This document shows positions 22,468 to 36,538 of a stretch of DNA of 64,000 nucleotides, piece by piece (the stretch's first letter is position 1; every line of letters starts with the position of its first letter). A program made the translations under genes and the position numbers. The DNA is from Antennarius striatus (taxonomy: Eukaryota > Chordata > Actinopteri > Lophiiformes > Antennariidae), in contig NC_090785.1 of NCBI RefSeq assembly GCF_040054535.1, forward strand, positions 17,857,001-17,921,000, given 5' to 3'. A model generated the notes under the pieces. The model made no database searches. It had not been told where the DNA came from and saw nothing but the letters and a program-made list of their open reading frames with translations.

Positions 22468-22883
22468 AGGCTCCTGACTCTGTCAGCACTCCAGTGATCT
22501 AATGACCTCTGACCACAACACCAGGTCTTTACTTTTAGCCAAAGGTAAACCGGTGTGTAGATGCTTCCCTCAGCAGTAGAGATGAGAGGAATTACATCAC
22601 GGAGGTAAACTGTGGCCTGAGTAACATGCATGCTTGATGGGGCAGCACAGTTGTGCTTAATAACTGTTAAACAGTCTTGCTTTTCACATCACTCACTCAG
22701 TGTACTGCAATTTCAGCCACAGCTGGTTTCACTTTCAACTTTACAGCTGAGCTCAGTCACATCCCATAATCTGACCTGATAAATAACCAGCTTTTATTGA
22801 GTTTGCAGAGAAAATAGAGTCCATGTATAAACCTCCACCAGAGACCTACAGAACCAAATACGAGTGAGGGCTGGAGGGCATGA

Positions 22884-23111
<228 letters not shown>

Positions 23112-25712
23112 CATGTATGTTAATCTAATGAAGGCAGAGTATATATACACCCAGCTCTGTGCTGAGCTTTTCTCCTGTTTCAGGATGCCATTTCACTTGA
23201 TTGGAAACAAATGACTTCAGGGTCAAATTTCTCTTTCTTTACTGCCTGTCAATCACTCTGAAATGGCCCAAAGACTTCCCTCCTCGTGTTATTACAGCAT
23301 CGAATCGGCACAGTTTCCCTGTTATTTCAGCCAACACCTTCAAGAGGATTATGTTGACGCATTATCAAGCAAATTAACAAAGTGGATGGATGGACAGCGC
23401 AGTAATCACTGACAGGGTGATCACAGGTTAACTCAACAGTGCTTTTCAACCAGTTTAACAAGCTGATAACTTTGATAAGACAAGAGCACAAGTGTATATT
23501 GAATTTTAAGCTATAGTTTTATGCTTTTTATTTTATAGTCTGAGATATAAAAACTGAAATGAGGAAAAAAGCCAAACTCTGTCTAACAAACCACCCAGCA
23601 CCACCTCCAACACTCACTGGGTCGCCAATCCACAATATCTGTTTGTTTGTCTCTACAAACTAAATATATAGTTCATTAGGACATGTACCAAAGAGAAGAA
23701 CATGCTTTATCCTTACAAGATGTTAATTTCAGAAGACTTTCTAAACTGAGCGGCAGAAGCGCTGCTCTGTCTGACTTTTGGGTTGAACCATGTCGACAAA
23801 TTTACTTCTAAACGCCACACACAGCTGAAAGTCTTCCTTAGAATTATGTTTTCTTCTGTGAAAATATCAGGATAATGGGATTAAAGAATATATCTTTTCA
23901 ATAAAATAGAATAATTTCTCCATAAAAATTCCGAATTGTGACACACCAGACAGTTTTAAACACCTTTGATTTTATGTATGTTTGACATCATTTAGTACAT
24001 AAGTCTGTTATCATCAATGTGATATAGAATCTTGTAATATTCGTAACATTTTTAAATAGAAAATGAACCTTTTAGCTATAAGTGCTTAGCATGTGGACAT
24101 GAGTGTTTTTAGAAGACTTACTTACAACACAGCATATAGTTTGATATTATTCGAATGGGAATTAAATGATGCCTTGAGTCTTATTTCATGTGATGTGTGT
24201 GTGTGTGTGTGTGTGTATGTGTGTGTGTCTTACTTGTAGAGCAGCAGGTGTGGAGTTCAGACATCCTGGTATGAAAGTAATTTGTCTAATTGAAAAATCA
24301 GGAATTAGCTGGGAGTTGAACTGATTGTCCCTCGCAGCCACACATGGAAATGACAGACAGTATCAAATAACCGGCACAGATTGAGTGTGTCTGCAGACAA
24401 AGGCCGGGCTGTTTGATAGCAGAGCACCTGACTGCTCGCTGAAACACGGGGCATCCCCTGCCTGAGCTCCTCAATTAACTCCTTCCTGCTATTTCCACGT
24501 CTAGCACGCATTAGCTCACCACCATGCACGGCTATGACAAGTAAATTGCTGTTTGGTTATGACCGTTTGTCGGGAAACAGGCGATTTCCCTCCCGCTTTG
24601 CCTAAACCGCTGTTCCGAGCTGTGCTGAAACGGAGGGAGGAAGGGATGGTGCAGAGTTGAGTCCGAGCTGAAGGCAGGAATTATCACATCAGTGGCTAAA
24701 CGGGCGTGCCTCCTTTGGTATGGACCAAAAAAACACAATTATATTGGCCCATAGTAGCAAAAAGTTCTCATTCAGGACACAAGAATTCAGTTTTCTGAAA
24801 ATCTACCACATGTTTCTGAAGGTTTTTACACAGCAGTATTGATTTACTGTTGATCCTGGACCAATGTCATGACAATGACGCGACTGCTTCAGCATACTTT
24901 AGAGGGAAGGGGGCCTTAGTGCAATCCCGTTAAAGACTGTGCCTAATAAAAGCCTGCAAAGACTAACCTTTTCACCCCCATGCCTCTCTGATTAGTGCTG
25001 TTATTGGTAATAAAGTACAGGAGTGGAAACTGGCCACCTGAATCCTGGCAGCTGTTACTTTCTCTCAAATAGAGACTTGATGAGTTCAGGTTTTTAGTCG
25101 GGGGGGCGGTCTGACACTGAAGTCTGAGTTTAGAGTTTGAGAGACACAAAGCATGTTTAAACAAACATTTTATCATCACAGCATGTCCATCCATGTCCGT
25201 CCTGTCGCAACAAACACTGGAAGACCTCCAAGGACATTTGTGCATCATTTCTTATTCAAAACAATATCGTGTTGCACAGAAGAACATCAGCGTTTGTGCT
25301 CCGTAGAAATATGTACATTTTACTGTTTATACATCCTTTATGTATGTTAAAATAACATTTTGAATGCTGGTGTATGATATAAACAAAAAATAAGAAAAAA
25401 TGCTTTAATGGGGCGCTTATGGTCATTTTAACATTCTCGTGTTCCTTAATATTCATGTTACATACCTCAGGTCCTATTGCTGATGCTCTTTGGTAACATT
25501 ATATGAAGGTTTTAAGGCAAAGTCCACATTCTGCTCTGCTCTAAAAGAGCTCTGCTCTGTGGCCCACATTGAACATCTACATCCTGTCTACGTTTCTGAT
25601 TGCTCCATGTTGGGCCTGTTGGAGAACACGATGTGATCTGCCTCAGGTTGAATGTCTATGCTAGTAAATCCAACACAATGGACAAAACAGTCTCCACATC
25701 TACAGTTCTGCT

Positions 25713-25718
25713 TTTATT
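25713..25718 (-). terminator. tbx22: Candidate polyadenylation signal of tbx22
   Basis: AATAAA on the minus strand, 78 bp beyond the tbx22 stop codon. It would give a very short 3' UTR; more distal signals may be used. Confidence 0.35.
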
Positions 25719-25795
25719 GCTCCTGAGAGTCTTGCTTGAATAAGATTCTCTGTTTTGTTTTTTTACAGGCCGAGTCTGGATGTTGGGTCCAGCTG

Positions 25796-28700
25796 TCAGA
25801 GGCAGTGGTTGGTGGTGGGATGCCACGGAGACTGCCTCAGCAGACAGCCTGCGGCGTCTTCAGCTAGTTTGCTGTGCCGGGATATAGCTGAGAGTTGGGG
25901 GCTTAGGGGGAGGCTGTAGCGGTAAAGACAGTAGGGCCCTGCGCTGTCAGGGAGGTGAGGGAAGAAAGAAGGTCCCTGAGGGCCGATCGGGCAGTTGAGG
26001 GGGAAGAGACAAGGGGAAGTTCCAGGAGACCTGTGCAGACACGGGTCCCTGCAGTGAGAAGCTTTCTTTGCCTGCAGCGCTGAGAGGAACTGGAGGTCCG
26101 TCAGAGGAGACAGCGATGGCAGGCCTCTCAGTCTGTCCGCCCCCAACGGGGAGAAGGCTCTACCGGGCCGAGGCGAGTCGGGCAAGGTGGTGGAGGTTTT
26201 TCCGTAAAGAGGAAAAGCAATGGCTTCAAGAGCTACATCCTGGCAGGAGAGCGCAGAGACGGAGAATGGGTGGATGGATGAGGAAGAGGAGAGAGGGAGG
26301 AGAGTCTTCACGCTGCTGGTCGGCGAACTTGAGCCGCCTGTTGAAAACGATACCAGATACTTGAATCTTAAAAACAAACTGGCCTGTAGGTGAGAAGCAA
26401 AAACAAGGTTTGGCTCGGCACCTTGGAGCTGGATAGTGAAGGGCTTCAGGTCCAAGCTGAGAGGGCCTCTCCAGGGATACGACTCCAACAAGCCGTCCAG
26501 AACTCCCCTACACACACAAAGACACACACACACATACACACACGTACTGTTAAAGCACTACAAATGTTATTCGAGAGGTGTTAAATTCTGACGAACACAG
26601 TTCAACTTCATCTGGAGGTTTTTATGTGGTGTCACGTGTCAATGCTTGAACCTTAAATGCCTCTTGAGACCTTTAGCAAAGACTTTTCTGACCTGAGACA
26701 AGTGTGTGTGTGTGTGTGTTCCATGAGGTGTTCCATACCTATTCCTTCCCGGGTCTCTAAAGCCCTTGGCGAACGGGTTCCTGTCGATCTTTAGTTTTGT
26801 AATCTTGCCCGGGAGAGAAGGAATAGACATGAGTTAGAATCCACAAGTCAACTGTTGACGTGTTAAGCTAACGATGTTAAGTTAACAATGAGGTCAGTTT
26901 TACAATTGCGTGGAGAGCAGCAGAGCTCTCCCTCGGGGTCCTCATCACCCAGCAGCACCCAGGGCGATCAGCCATGTCAAACAGAGCTCTCCGAGGTCGT
27001 ACGGTTTTATTTGGTGCTTTAATGGGTTGTGGACTCCAACGCTTGGCCCAGTCACAGCTCGTTATTGAGTTTCTATAATAATATGCTCGCTGATCGTAAA
27101 ATGACCCCTGATGAAGAGCTGGCAGTCACCAGCGATGGCTCTGTTACTGGGGGAATGGTAGCCAACGGTGGGGTCAGCTCGTCTGTACAGGAATGCTCAC
27201 ACCAACTCAGAGCAACTGGCCCCACATAGAAAATTGTAATTGTGCTGTTCAGGAGACGAGATGTTGATTTGATCTCTGAGAGACAGTCTGACGAGCAGGT
27301 GAGTCTGAACAACCTGTTTAGAAGGGAATGATTCAGAATGGAGCAACATTTCCATCTTAATTTGGGTGTTAAACATGCTATTCTGTGTGCACAACCACTG
27401 GGAAGATGTAATATTTTCTACCTTAATATTTATGGCACAAAAAAGATTTAGGACTTAATACAGAAATTTAAAAAAAAAAAGTTTAAAAAGCGAATAAATA
27501 TATTGAAAATTTTGTTTTCTTCTGTGTGTCACAGAACCCAGTAGTTTCAAAACTCTTTTTAACTTCTTGTGTTTTGCTGTTGTTAAATACTCTACGTCAG
27601 GGGTGTCAAACTCATTTTCACCAAGGACCACGTCAGCATAATGGTTGTCCTCAAAGGGCCAGATGTATTTTATACATGTAACTAATGTAATGTAAAATAA
27701 ATGTAACTACTTCTTAATGTTAAATAACTCTGAATTTATTACTTATTCAAGTTGAAGTTGCACAGAAAATAAAAAGTTTGTTTCTCTGTTCTAACATAAA
27801 TCCGTTTATGAAACTCACGTAACTCCATCAATCAACGCTCAAACTATCCCACAATTACTGCATTCTGGGAAATGTAGTTTTGCTCAGAGCACACCTATTT
27901 ATTTTTAGACCCTTCATGACCCTTCATGCTCTCGTGGGCCACATAAAATGATGTGGTGGGCCGCATTTGGCCCCCGGGCCTTGAGTTTGACACATGTGCG
28001 CTCTACATGATCTGTTTCAGGTTCTATGGATTCAGTTAAAGGTTTTATAGGATCAGATAAAGGTTCCGAAAAATCACTTAAAGAGTCTTTAGGTTTGGTT
28101 AAATGTTCTTTAGGATCCTTGAAGGCATCACCTGTTGGTTCTGATAGGCTGTGACCGTGGTGAACTCCGTCTCTGGGAAGGAAAAGCTGTGAACTCCTTC
28201 GGCAGGCAGCGACTGTATCTGTGACAAGTCCAGACGAGGGTCGTGCTGGATGATGTGCACTCGTGGCTTGTATTTATGCATTGACTGAAGGATTATCTGC
28301 ATGATGGGATGAAGAGCATGTTTTCAATTTTACTGTACATGTTAGGCCTCCATTAAAACCTAATTATTGTGATAAAATATAGGAAATAAAAAACATCCAG
28401 AGCCAAAGCTTCAGTTAGTTGAATTCATCAGATTATTTTTCTTAATCCACCAATTAATTGTTTTATGTTTGATATGTCAGATGATGGTAAAGAAATAACC
28501 ATGCTAATTCCCTGAAGGTCAGAGTGATATCATCAAATTTATTCTCTTGTCCAAAGATATCTAATTTTCTATCACATAAAGGGAAGCAACAAATCTTCAG
28601 AGATCAGAAAATGGAATCTGACATTTGACCTTTCTACCAGGAAAAAAAGACCTTTATAAAAATGAAATTAGCTTAGTTGTTGTCCTTAATGAACTGATTG

Positions 28701-31700
28701 AATCATCAATTTTTTTATTTCAAGAATGTGTTTGATAATTTCAAGATACACAATTTAACTACAAGAGGTGATAAAGGAATAAAATTGAATTTTGAACAAA
28801 ATACAGTCAAAATCATCAAAACTTAGGAAAACCATTAATAGTATAAAAATGGTTAAATACAGAATAAAATGTAAAATTGCATAGGTTAAAATTGTACTAC
28901 TTTTTTGTTACTACTTTTCAAAAACTCAAGAAATATTGCAATAACAACAACTAGTGTCAAAACTACTAATATTAACTATTTTGTTCCACTATTTTAAATT
29001 GATGTAAACAAAATTATCAGTGAAATTATCAGTTTGTTTTTTTGAAGATAGTTTAGCAAATACAAGAGTATGACAGCTGTGGAGTTTTTACCGATGATGA
29101 TGAGGTAAAATAAGTAATATGCGCATTCATTTAATATGCAGGGATTTGGTGCCAAAACCCTGCATATTATATATCTTTGGCGTTAAGTCACAGCTTCCGT
29201 AACTCAAAACACTACATCAATAAGGCTTAAACTCAACACGAGTTCTGCAGATTTCCAAAGGCGAGTTAAGGTGGTGAACTGACCACAGCTTCAGGGATTA
29301 TGGGTCTGTTTTAGAGAAGCCTCAGCTGTACTGCAAAACTACTTTCCTTCATTAAATGGCCAAATATTGAATCCTCCCAACACGCAAATTTCAGGTTGGT
29401 TTTATAAACACTGGGATCATGTGAAAAGCCTCCCAGCAACCACATCTGTACATCTCTGAACCTTTAGGAAGATCTGCAGCCCAGAAGGGATTTCCACTTC
29501 CTATATCCCTATAGACATACAAACTGTCCTTCTAAATACTAAAAATAGTTTGATGTGTCTATGACAGCGATCTGAGCACTAAAGCAGCCAAAGTTTGACT
29601 AAAAACAAACTCTGACCAATAAATTCCAGCTGATGTGGGCTTTATTAAATTACACTGAGTAATATGTGGAAATAATTTAGGTATTTCTTAATTAGAACTA
29701 CAGACATTAGAAGGCAGCCCACAATAATTAAGAAAAAAAGAGAAAGAAACAATAAGTAACCTCTAATATTTTTCATATTTGCCCCACCTGTTGAACTTTG
29801 TGGTCATTATCAACAGGAAAAAAAAAAGAAAACCAAAGCAGCACATGCTCAGACCTACATGCCCCTTGTCATCCATCTCGTTATTGGTGAGTTTGACCCG
29901 ATCAAAGCTGATGATCTGACGCATCCACGTCTCCCCAGAGCACGGCGAGTCCGTGTGTACGTAGAGCCTGGGAGAGATGCAGGAATGGTCCGTGTTCCCA
30001 GCCACCATCCACTGCGAGCTGTGGTACACGTACCTACAGTGTTCATGGAGTGAAGTAAATATACCAATGTGAAGATCACGAACGTGGTTAATGAAATATA
30101 CACACCTGTAACGCTTGGAGTCCACTGGCATGACGTCCATCGCGATGTAGTACTGTTGGCACGGGTCCAGATTGCGCACTTTTACGCGCACCGAGGGAAA
30201 CATTCTCCTACCGAGGTGAAACAGAAGAAGCTCAATGCATTTTTTAATACATGGAAATGACTCGTGTATTTTTAACCTTTAATAAAGCAGGTAAAGGTGT
30301 TTAGTTAACACGCTTTCACGCGTAAAAACACCCAGAAAAAGACCCGGAACAAGAGTTTAAGGCAGAATAATAAAGTTCAGAGGCGAGTTCAAGGATGCCG
30401 AGGGGGCATGAGGGCAACTTCACTGCTGATATTTACAGCTTCTGTTGTCCATAATTGGATTGAATGAGATTTAGATGTTAGACAACTCGTTTTATGAGGG
30501 GGGAAAAAAAGGAGCAGAAGACTGGCGACCTCTTGACAAATAGAGTCCTTTGAAAGTAAAGATTACTGTAATTGAATCCACCAATAATATCTCTGTCATA
30601 TGATTTCATTGGATAGCCTTATTTTTTGAAAAACATTTTAATTTCGTTCGACAAAATTTCTCAGATTTCGGTCGACCTCACATCATCTCACATGATGCTG
30701 TTAACTTTTTTACATTTCATTTTTATGTTCTAAAAATACCTACAAAACAGAGAAAAGGACTGCAATGATTTTTCTACATGGAATTTCGTTCTAGAAAATA
30801 AATACAAGACTTCTAGGAGGATATGTTTTATAGTCATCGACACATAAATGTTTCCCGAATTCAGCTAAAAAAAAAAAATTGACAGCTCTGCTTTTGATCG
30901 AACTGTTTTACACCGATCGACCCGCACCACGCAGCAGTTATAGACTGTATATTATATCATGATTCATCTCATTTATGGTGGCTTCTGTAGCTTTTATTCT
31001 AAAGAGAAAAAACGAACAATCATGTCAGACAGAACTAATGTCTGATTGTACATTCATTTTCATCCTAAATCAATGATGAGACTGTCGGGTCTGCTTTTAA
31101 ACCGATTTTTTTTTTAATTATACAGTATTTACAGAAAGAAATGAAGAGTTTTAAGATCATATATTAGTATCTCTAATTTGGTTTAAGTCAGTGTGTACAG
31201 TTGTTACTGTTTTGAGGAAACTCCTACAAAATAACCAAATTATTACGACCAATAACTGCCTGTCAAATTCATATTGATCCCCTTGCGTTGATTAAATTCA
31301 ATAAATACCTTTGGAGTTTTAGACAGAACCAGGAATAATCCGGCCTGAATTTGTCCTAAATACAGCAGCTGCTAGTCTTAAAATCCACATTGTGTACCGG
31401 CCAGCCTTGGTGATGATCATCTCGGTGCCTATTTCATAGAATCTCTTCCACAGCTCGGAGCCCTGAAGCTCCACCCGGGCCTCCCTGCCCGGGCGACAGT
31501 CGCTCTCCTTCGACCGGTTCTCCTCTCCGTGGGGGTCAGCCTCCTCAGCTTTGGTTCGCTCCGGGTCAAAGGAGGACTCCTCTGTCCTCATCGGTGTGGA
31601 ACCTCCATTCTCCATCTGACCGACTGGGTGCTCGTTCAGGCCTGTAACGTTGTAAACACTAGAATGTAAGAATGAGCTTGGAAATAAATACAATTATGTG

Positions 31701-32067
31701 ACACTCTGGTCTTTATAATAAGACTTTTATAATCATACATTTGTCATTTCATATTTTCAGCAAAAATCCATCCATAAGAGTTTGATATGATCGTATTGTT
31801 TTTTTTGTTTTTTTTCAACTGTGGAATATGTAATTTAAAAGATGTGTACAGGTAAAATTAATAAAGTTCTACAAGTTTTTTTTTTAAATGTAAAATGCGT
31901 GTGAATAAACGGGGATGTCCTTCCTCACCGGTGATGATGTTGGTGTCGCTGTCGGTGTCAGCAGCTAAACCTGCTTCGTGTCCCTCGGATACTTTCATCC
32001 TCTTGCTCGGTTTCCCGACCAGCGACTCGACCGAAAAGGCGTGAGCCCTGGAACTCAGACCCTGCAT
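25796..32067 (-). CDS. tbx22: T-box transcription factor TBX22
   Basis: TBX22 is a nuclear T-box repressor needed for palate and tongue development in mammals. Seven coding exons join in phase: 31929-32067, 31398-31641, 30106-30207, 29859-30033, 28132-28296, 26739-26803 and 25796-26507. The total is 1602 bp or 533 residues, close to human TBX22 (520). The N-terminus has the FSVESLVG eh1-like motif (residues about 11-18) and the basic KPSKRMK. The T-box spans about residues 104-297: [90 protein letters not shown] and [10 protein letters not shown]. The C-terminus starts [13 protein letters not shown], as in TBX22 rather than TBX18, and ends TTNHCL* (human AINHYL), which fixes the stop. The exon 7 acceptor is TG rich and the exon 6 acceptor (CAAG) is weak. 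Confidence 0.95.
27598..27998. mobile_element. hAT-like nonautonomous element
   Basis: The left end CAGGGGTGTCAAACTCA and the right end, read in reverse (CACATGTGTCAAACTCA), form 17-bp imperfect terminal inverted repeats. Next to them is the internal GGGCCAGATG/GTGGGCC style typical of this abundant family. CTCTAC flanks both sides, two bases from each end, consistent with a decayed 8-bp duplication. It lies in tbx22 intron 5, between exons 5 and 6. No transposase is present. Confidence 0.7.
28297..29858 (-). other. tbx22: tbx22 intron 4
   Basis: AT-rich sequence with no recognisable exon, repeat or RNA gene. Its boundaries are a GTAGGT donor and a CATGCAG acceptor on the minus strand. Confidence 0.7.
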
Positions 32068-32480
32068 CTTCGCGAAAGACGCCGAGACTCCCTTGTATCC
32101 GTTTAAAATTGTGTTTCCTCCACAGGTTCGTTCTTAACTCTCCAGGAAAGGACGGGGGGGGGGGGGGAGTGAAGGCGACCGTAGGAACAGCAGCCCCTCA
32201 GAGAACTCCTCTTCTCACACCGCTCCGTGACGCTGCGTAATTGATCCAGTGAGTCCCCCACGTGTTCGCGCCCTCAATCCAAAATCCTTGATTGCTGGCA
32301 CGCCTCTCCTCGGCTACAGTATTTCCCTTTCTCCCCCTTGGAGCGCTCTGAGTCTCTTCTTTTCCCCCCTCTGTCTCACAAAGTTAGTTCCCCTTTGCGC
32401 GTCACAGAGGGGAGGGAAATGCGCAACGTGTAATCCTCCACATGCGCAAAAAAAAAGCCCAAACAAAACAAAACTCATAT
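32068..32480 (-). promoter_or_regulatory. tbx22: tbx22 5' flank, CpG-enriched
   Basis: GC-rich sequence directly upstream of the tbx22 start, with CpGs (CTTCGCGAAAGACGCCGAG, GCGCGTCACAG), a G-run at 32154-32167 and no clear TATA box. It fits a CpG-type developmental promoter plus 5' UTR. The exact start site cannot be placed. Confidence 0.5.
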
Positions 32481-33769
32481 TCCCTCATTAAGGAGTAGAT
32501 ACAGTATCACCTTTATCATTAGCTATTTAATCAATAGCTACTAGCTACATTATTTTTTTTCTAAAAACTTTTGAAACTTATCAGTAGTCCTTGTGAGCAA
32601 TACAAAAGGGCGCAAAATGAGCTAAATGAGAGGTGGAATTAGATGCTAAAGAGCTCTTGAATTCGGTTTATTTGTAATTTACTAAAGATTTCCACAAACT
32701 GACAAAAACTCATAACTATTTCTCATAATGTTAATTAATAACAGATGATATAGTTACAGGGCTCTATGGTCTCAGGACCGGTGCTACCGGTGAATGAGTG
32801 CTGACTAGGATGAGCATTTATTTCACGCTTGGTCCCATTTTGTAGTTTAATAAAACAGAAACGTTTACAAGTTTAGGTATTAACTCATAAATACAACGAA
32901 ATAACAATAAAGTCCTAAACACATGATTTAAATCTATGTGAAACACCTGATTTTTTTTAAAGCAAAACTCAAATTTTGAGCGCAAACCAAACTTTTAGGT
33001 GACCTGCGTTTTCCATGTTGCTCTCCTTCATTTTGACATCCGACAGATAAATGTAGAAAAGGTTTTAGAACACGTCAGGGAGAGTCCAGAGACACAAATA
33101 TTTAAGTCTTTCAATTGGGACCATCTGGAACATGGAGGTGGTTGTTTTTGCTGGACTCTAATGGTTCTCTAACTCATCGTTTGCATCTTCTCACACGTAG
33201 ACACGCAAAAGAAACGTGCTGGTGACGCACAGCCCTCACATGGATTTTCCACCAGTTGCTCCTGATGGGGAGGTTTTCAGAGGTGGGGCTGGGGGGAGGC
33301 CAGATGGAGGCCTGACAACGCCGCTTACATTTTACTTTGAAAGGTTTTGGTGTTGTGGCTGACAAATGTTCAGCTGTGTTGGTTCTTATTGCACATTTCT
33401 TTATTTCTAACTACATGTCAAACACATGCCATGCTTCCATACATGCTGTACAGTATATTACAGTATTGTGGATATTTAATGTAATATTATAATCTGAAGA
33501 GTAAACTGTGGGATGAATGTAGTGGAATGAAAACATAACGTTACGATCATCAATACTTACAAATAGTAAAGTAAGTGTGTGTGTGTAGATAGATTTGGTG
33601 AGAAACTGCAGTGACCTGTAGATATTCACCTTGTGATGATGGGAAGCTGAACTGTTGAACCGTTGGAGTGATGATTCCTTGGTTTGAAAAATATGAAGCA
33701 TCTTACAAGTCATCATCATATCCTTGCTTTTTGATCGCTCAGCAAATGGAGTCATAATTCATTGAGCAT

Positions 33770-33910
33770 ATCCAATTCAACCAAAGTATTTGGAGGTGGG
33801 AGGAAGCTGACCAACTCAGTCAGAAACTAAACAAACATGGGGCAATCTCCACACAGAAATGCTTCAAGTGAAATCAAACCAGACACCTTTTTGTGATGCA
33901 ACAGTGCTAC
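33770..33910 (-). mobile_element. L2-type LINE 3'-end relic
   Basis: GCAATCTCCACACAGAAATGC and TTGTGATGCAACAGTGCTAC correspond to the fish L2 3' module that normally reads AACTCCACACAGAAAGGC and GTGAGGCAACAGTGCTA. It is diverged, short and in reverse orientation relative to the relic near 61390. Confidence 0.5.
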
Positions 33911-36418
33911 TCGCTGGTGTTCTGATTGTGGTTTCATCAAGTGGTCCATCAGGGTCTAACAGGGCTCTGGTCTCCCAATTACCAGGATTGGCTGGTGTTC
34001 TAGTGAGCACCAGTCCATCAGAGTCACAGCTGGTGATTTACCTATGGGTTCTGCTCCGCCTGCAACTCGCTGCATAATCAGTTTCTCCACTGGGATCACA
34101 TACGTTTCATTATTAATGATCTAGAGGAGAAAATATACATGATAAAACTATTTAAAATAAGCATTTCCAAATGTGGTTTTAGTTCTGTGTGGTTCCAATC
34201 AGCAGCACAGGGCTACTGTTTTACATCCTTAGGATTCAGACATGCTCCACAACTAGCATGAGATATAGCAGGCTCTTAGAAGCCATGTTGCTGAGAAAGT
34301 TCAGGATGACACAGTGACTTAAGCGCTAGTAAAATGTCACGTGATACCGCGTATGCGCGTTCTATTGGCTGACGGCATCCCAAAGTGCGCTCGGTTCCGT
34401 GTGTCTCGGATTCACATGAGACACAAAAGTGCTTTAAACAGTCGATAAGAGTGTAGGAAAAGGTAGTACAGATAGAAGGTGGTTAAATATCAGTCTGAGG
34501 AGGGTTCATAAACGTTTAAATTACTGTAAATAATAAGATAAATAGTTTGTCGCTCTATCGCAGGATTTATTAATCGCGTGTGGTTCCTGAAACGCATTAA
34601 CTGCAAAGAGCATGGGTGCTACTGTAAAACATAAAATGTGCAGTAATCTTTCTACACTCATAACTAGAATATTTAAGTATAGCTATCAGAGGGAAAAGTG
34701 TAGAGAAAAATTAAAGCATTAACAAAAATAAAATAAAATATAATTTAATAAACCAAACACACAGCAGCATCATTAATAAGAAAACAAAAAGTCCTGTTTC
34801 GACCAGACTGCAGTGATGATCTGTTGCACTTATTGTAACAACTTGAAAATGAACACTCAGCCAACAAGTAGACAAAAAAGCAAAACAATAAGTGTTCTAT
34901 AGCTAATGAGGAAAAACATTCCGTTTTATAGTAAAGACAAAGTACTTAACATCCATCCAATTAGACTCACTGCATCCTCTTCCACGGTTCACTATAGAAG
35001 TGGAACATTAAAGTTTAATTATACTGTATGTACCTCCACAGCACAAGTTGCATAGGACACACTATTGACCTGCATGCAATGTGGGCCTTTTAACCCAAGA
35101 TTATAAAGTGGAGTTTGTCAGCGAACGCTTTCACTATCTTACAGTTATTTATTTGCGAAGCAGAGTTGATCTCAGTAAATTAAAGTCTGTGAAGTGGTCT
35201 TTCATTGCGATAGAGTCCTCCCCCCCACCCACAACAACAACAACATGGAATTCTTAAAATGATCCTGTGTGATGAAAACTGGAGCGTGCACTTAGAAACA
35301 TATACTGTAAATCATTTACATTTTTAGATGAATCCTCAAACTCAAGGGAATGTTTATAAGGCCACAGAAGTAGTCGCGTTAAAGACACCAATCCATTATT
35401 CAGTCGTTACTAGTGCCGGTGGGCCCAGAGGGAAGATTCTACCTACAGTCATCAGAACGAGTTGGAGAGGAAGACTGAGATACCATCCCTAAGAGCGACT
35501 GCTAACCGATTCAGATGGACAAACGTGACTGACAAAACAAAGAAATGGAGTCATACGTCAGGTTTAAAGACTGTCTAGTTTCTATTGTTTTATGCTGACA
35601 GGAATCTGACAAAATGCTTGGCAGATCTTGTCTGCAGTCATCAAACATTCAGAATGAGAATGAGTTGAGCACAAAGAGAAAATGGACTAGACAAGTTTAT
35701 GAAAAAGATGGACAATGACTCTTTGGAGTCATGTGGGAGACAAACAATCATACAGTAAAGACAAATCTAAAAATAAAAAGGCATTTTGTGGATATATGAG
35801 ACGAGAAAAACATTCATACACAAGTTACCTTGCGGCAAAGTATAAAGTTGGAAACTGGGCAAATGAGAATACTTGTCATTTCAGCTCTCATTCATTCTCG
35901 ATGTGCTGTTTTGTCTTCAGCTACGTCCAAAACGTTTATATTCAACATAATAAATGGATCTATAAGGGAGTTGTTCTCACAAATTGTAGTTGTTTTACTC
36001 CAAGCACCATCACTTTCTGTGATGAACTGGAATAAGTTTACATTTTATCTTAAGTCAATCAAATTCTTCATTCTTATTTATACAAATACACAAGTGGATC
36101 AATCTGTGTTGCAGTCATGCAACAAACTAAGGAAATCTTAGCAAAATAAATTAAATACAGTATTAAAATATTTCTTTTGCGCCAGATTAAGTCATTATTA
36201 TAATTGTTGGTATTATATCTTTATACCTTTTACTTCATGTCAGTGTAAACCACAAATAAAGATCACTAACAGCATGTATGTGGATCTGAGCAACAGGTAC
36301 TTTTATTCATAGAAACACATTGAGCTATAGCAATATCGATTACGTGCCAATAAAAATGTGCAATACCAATGTACAATAATAGTGTGTGTGTATGTGTATG
36401 TATGTATATATATATAAT

Positions 36419-36538
36419 TTCAACAGCAATGCAGCAAGTTGGAGAGATATACTTTTTTTTTAAGATACATTTTTAACTTAAGGTAAAATATTTACTTTAA
36501 GGTAAAATATTTCTCCAACTTGCTGCATTTCTGTTGAA
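36419..36538. mobile_element. 120-bp MITE-like inverted repeat
   Basis: A 31-base left arm (36419-36449, core GCAGCAAGTTGGAGA) and right arm (36508-36538) are reverse complements with two mismatches. The interior carries two copies of TTAAGGTAAAATATTT. The whole could fold into one long hairpin. Confidence 0.8.

Noticed and set aside
29859-30260. Plus-strand open frames over tbx22 exons 3-4
   Set aside because: Antisense to conserved T-box exons with good splice sites on the minus strand.
33859-34077. 72-codon plus-strand ORF
   Set aside because: Starts in an L2-type relic and has no recognisable domain.
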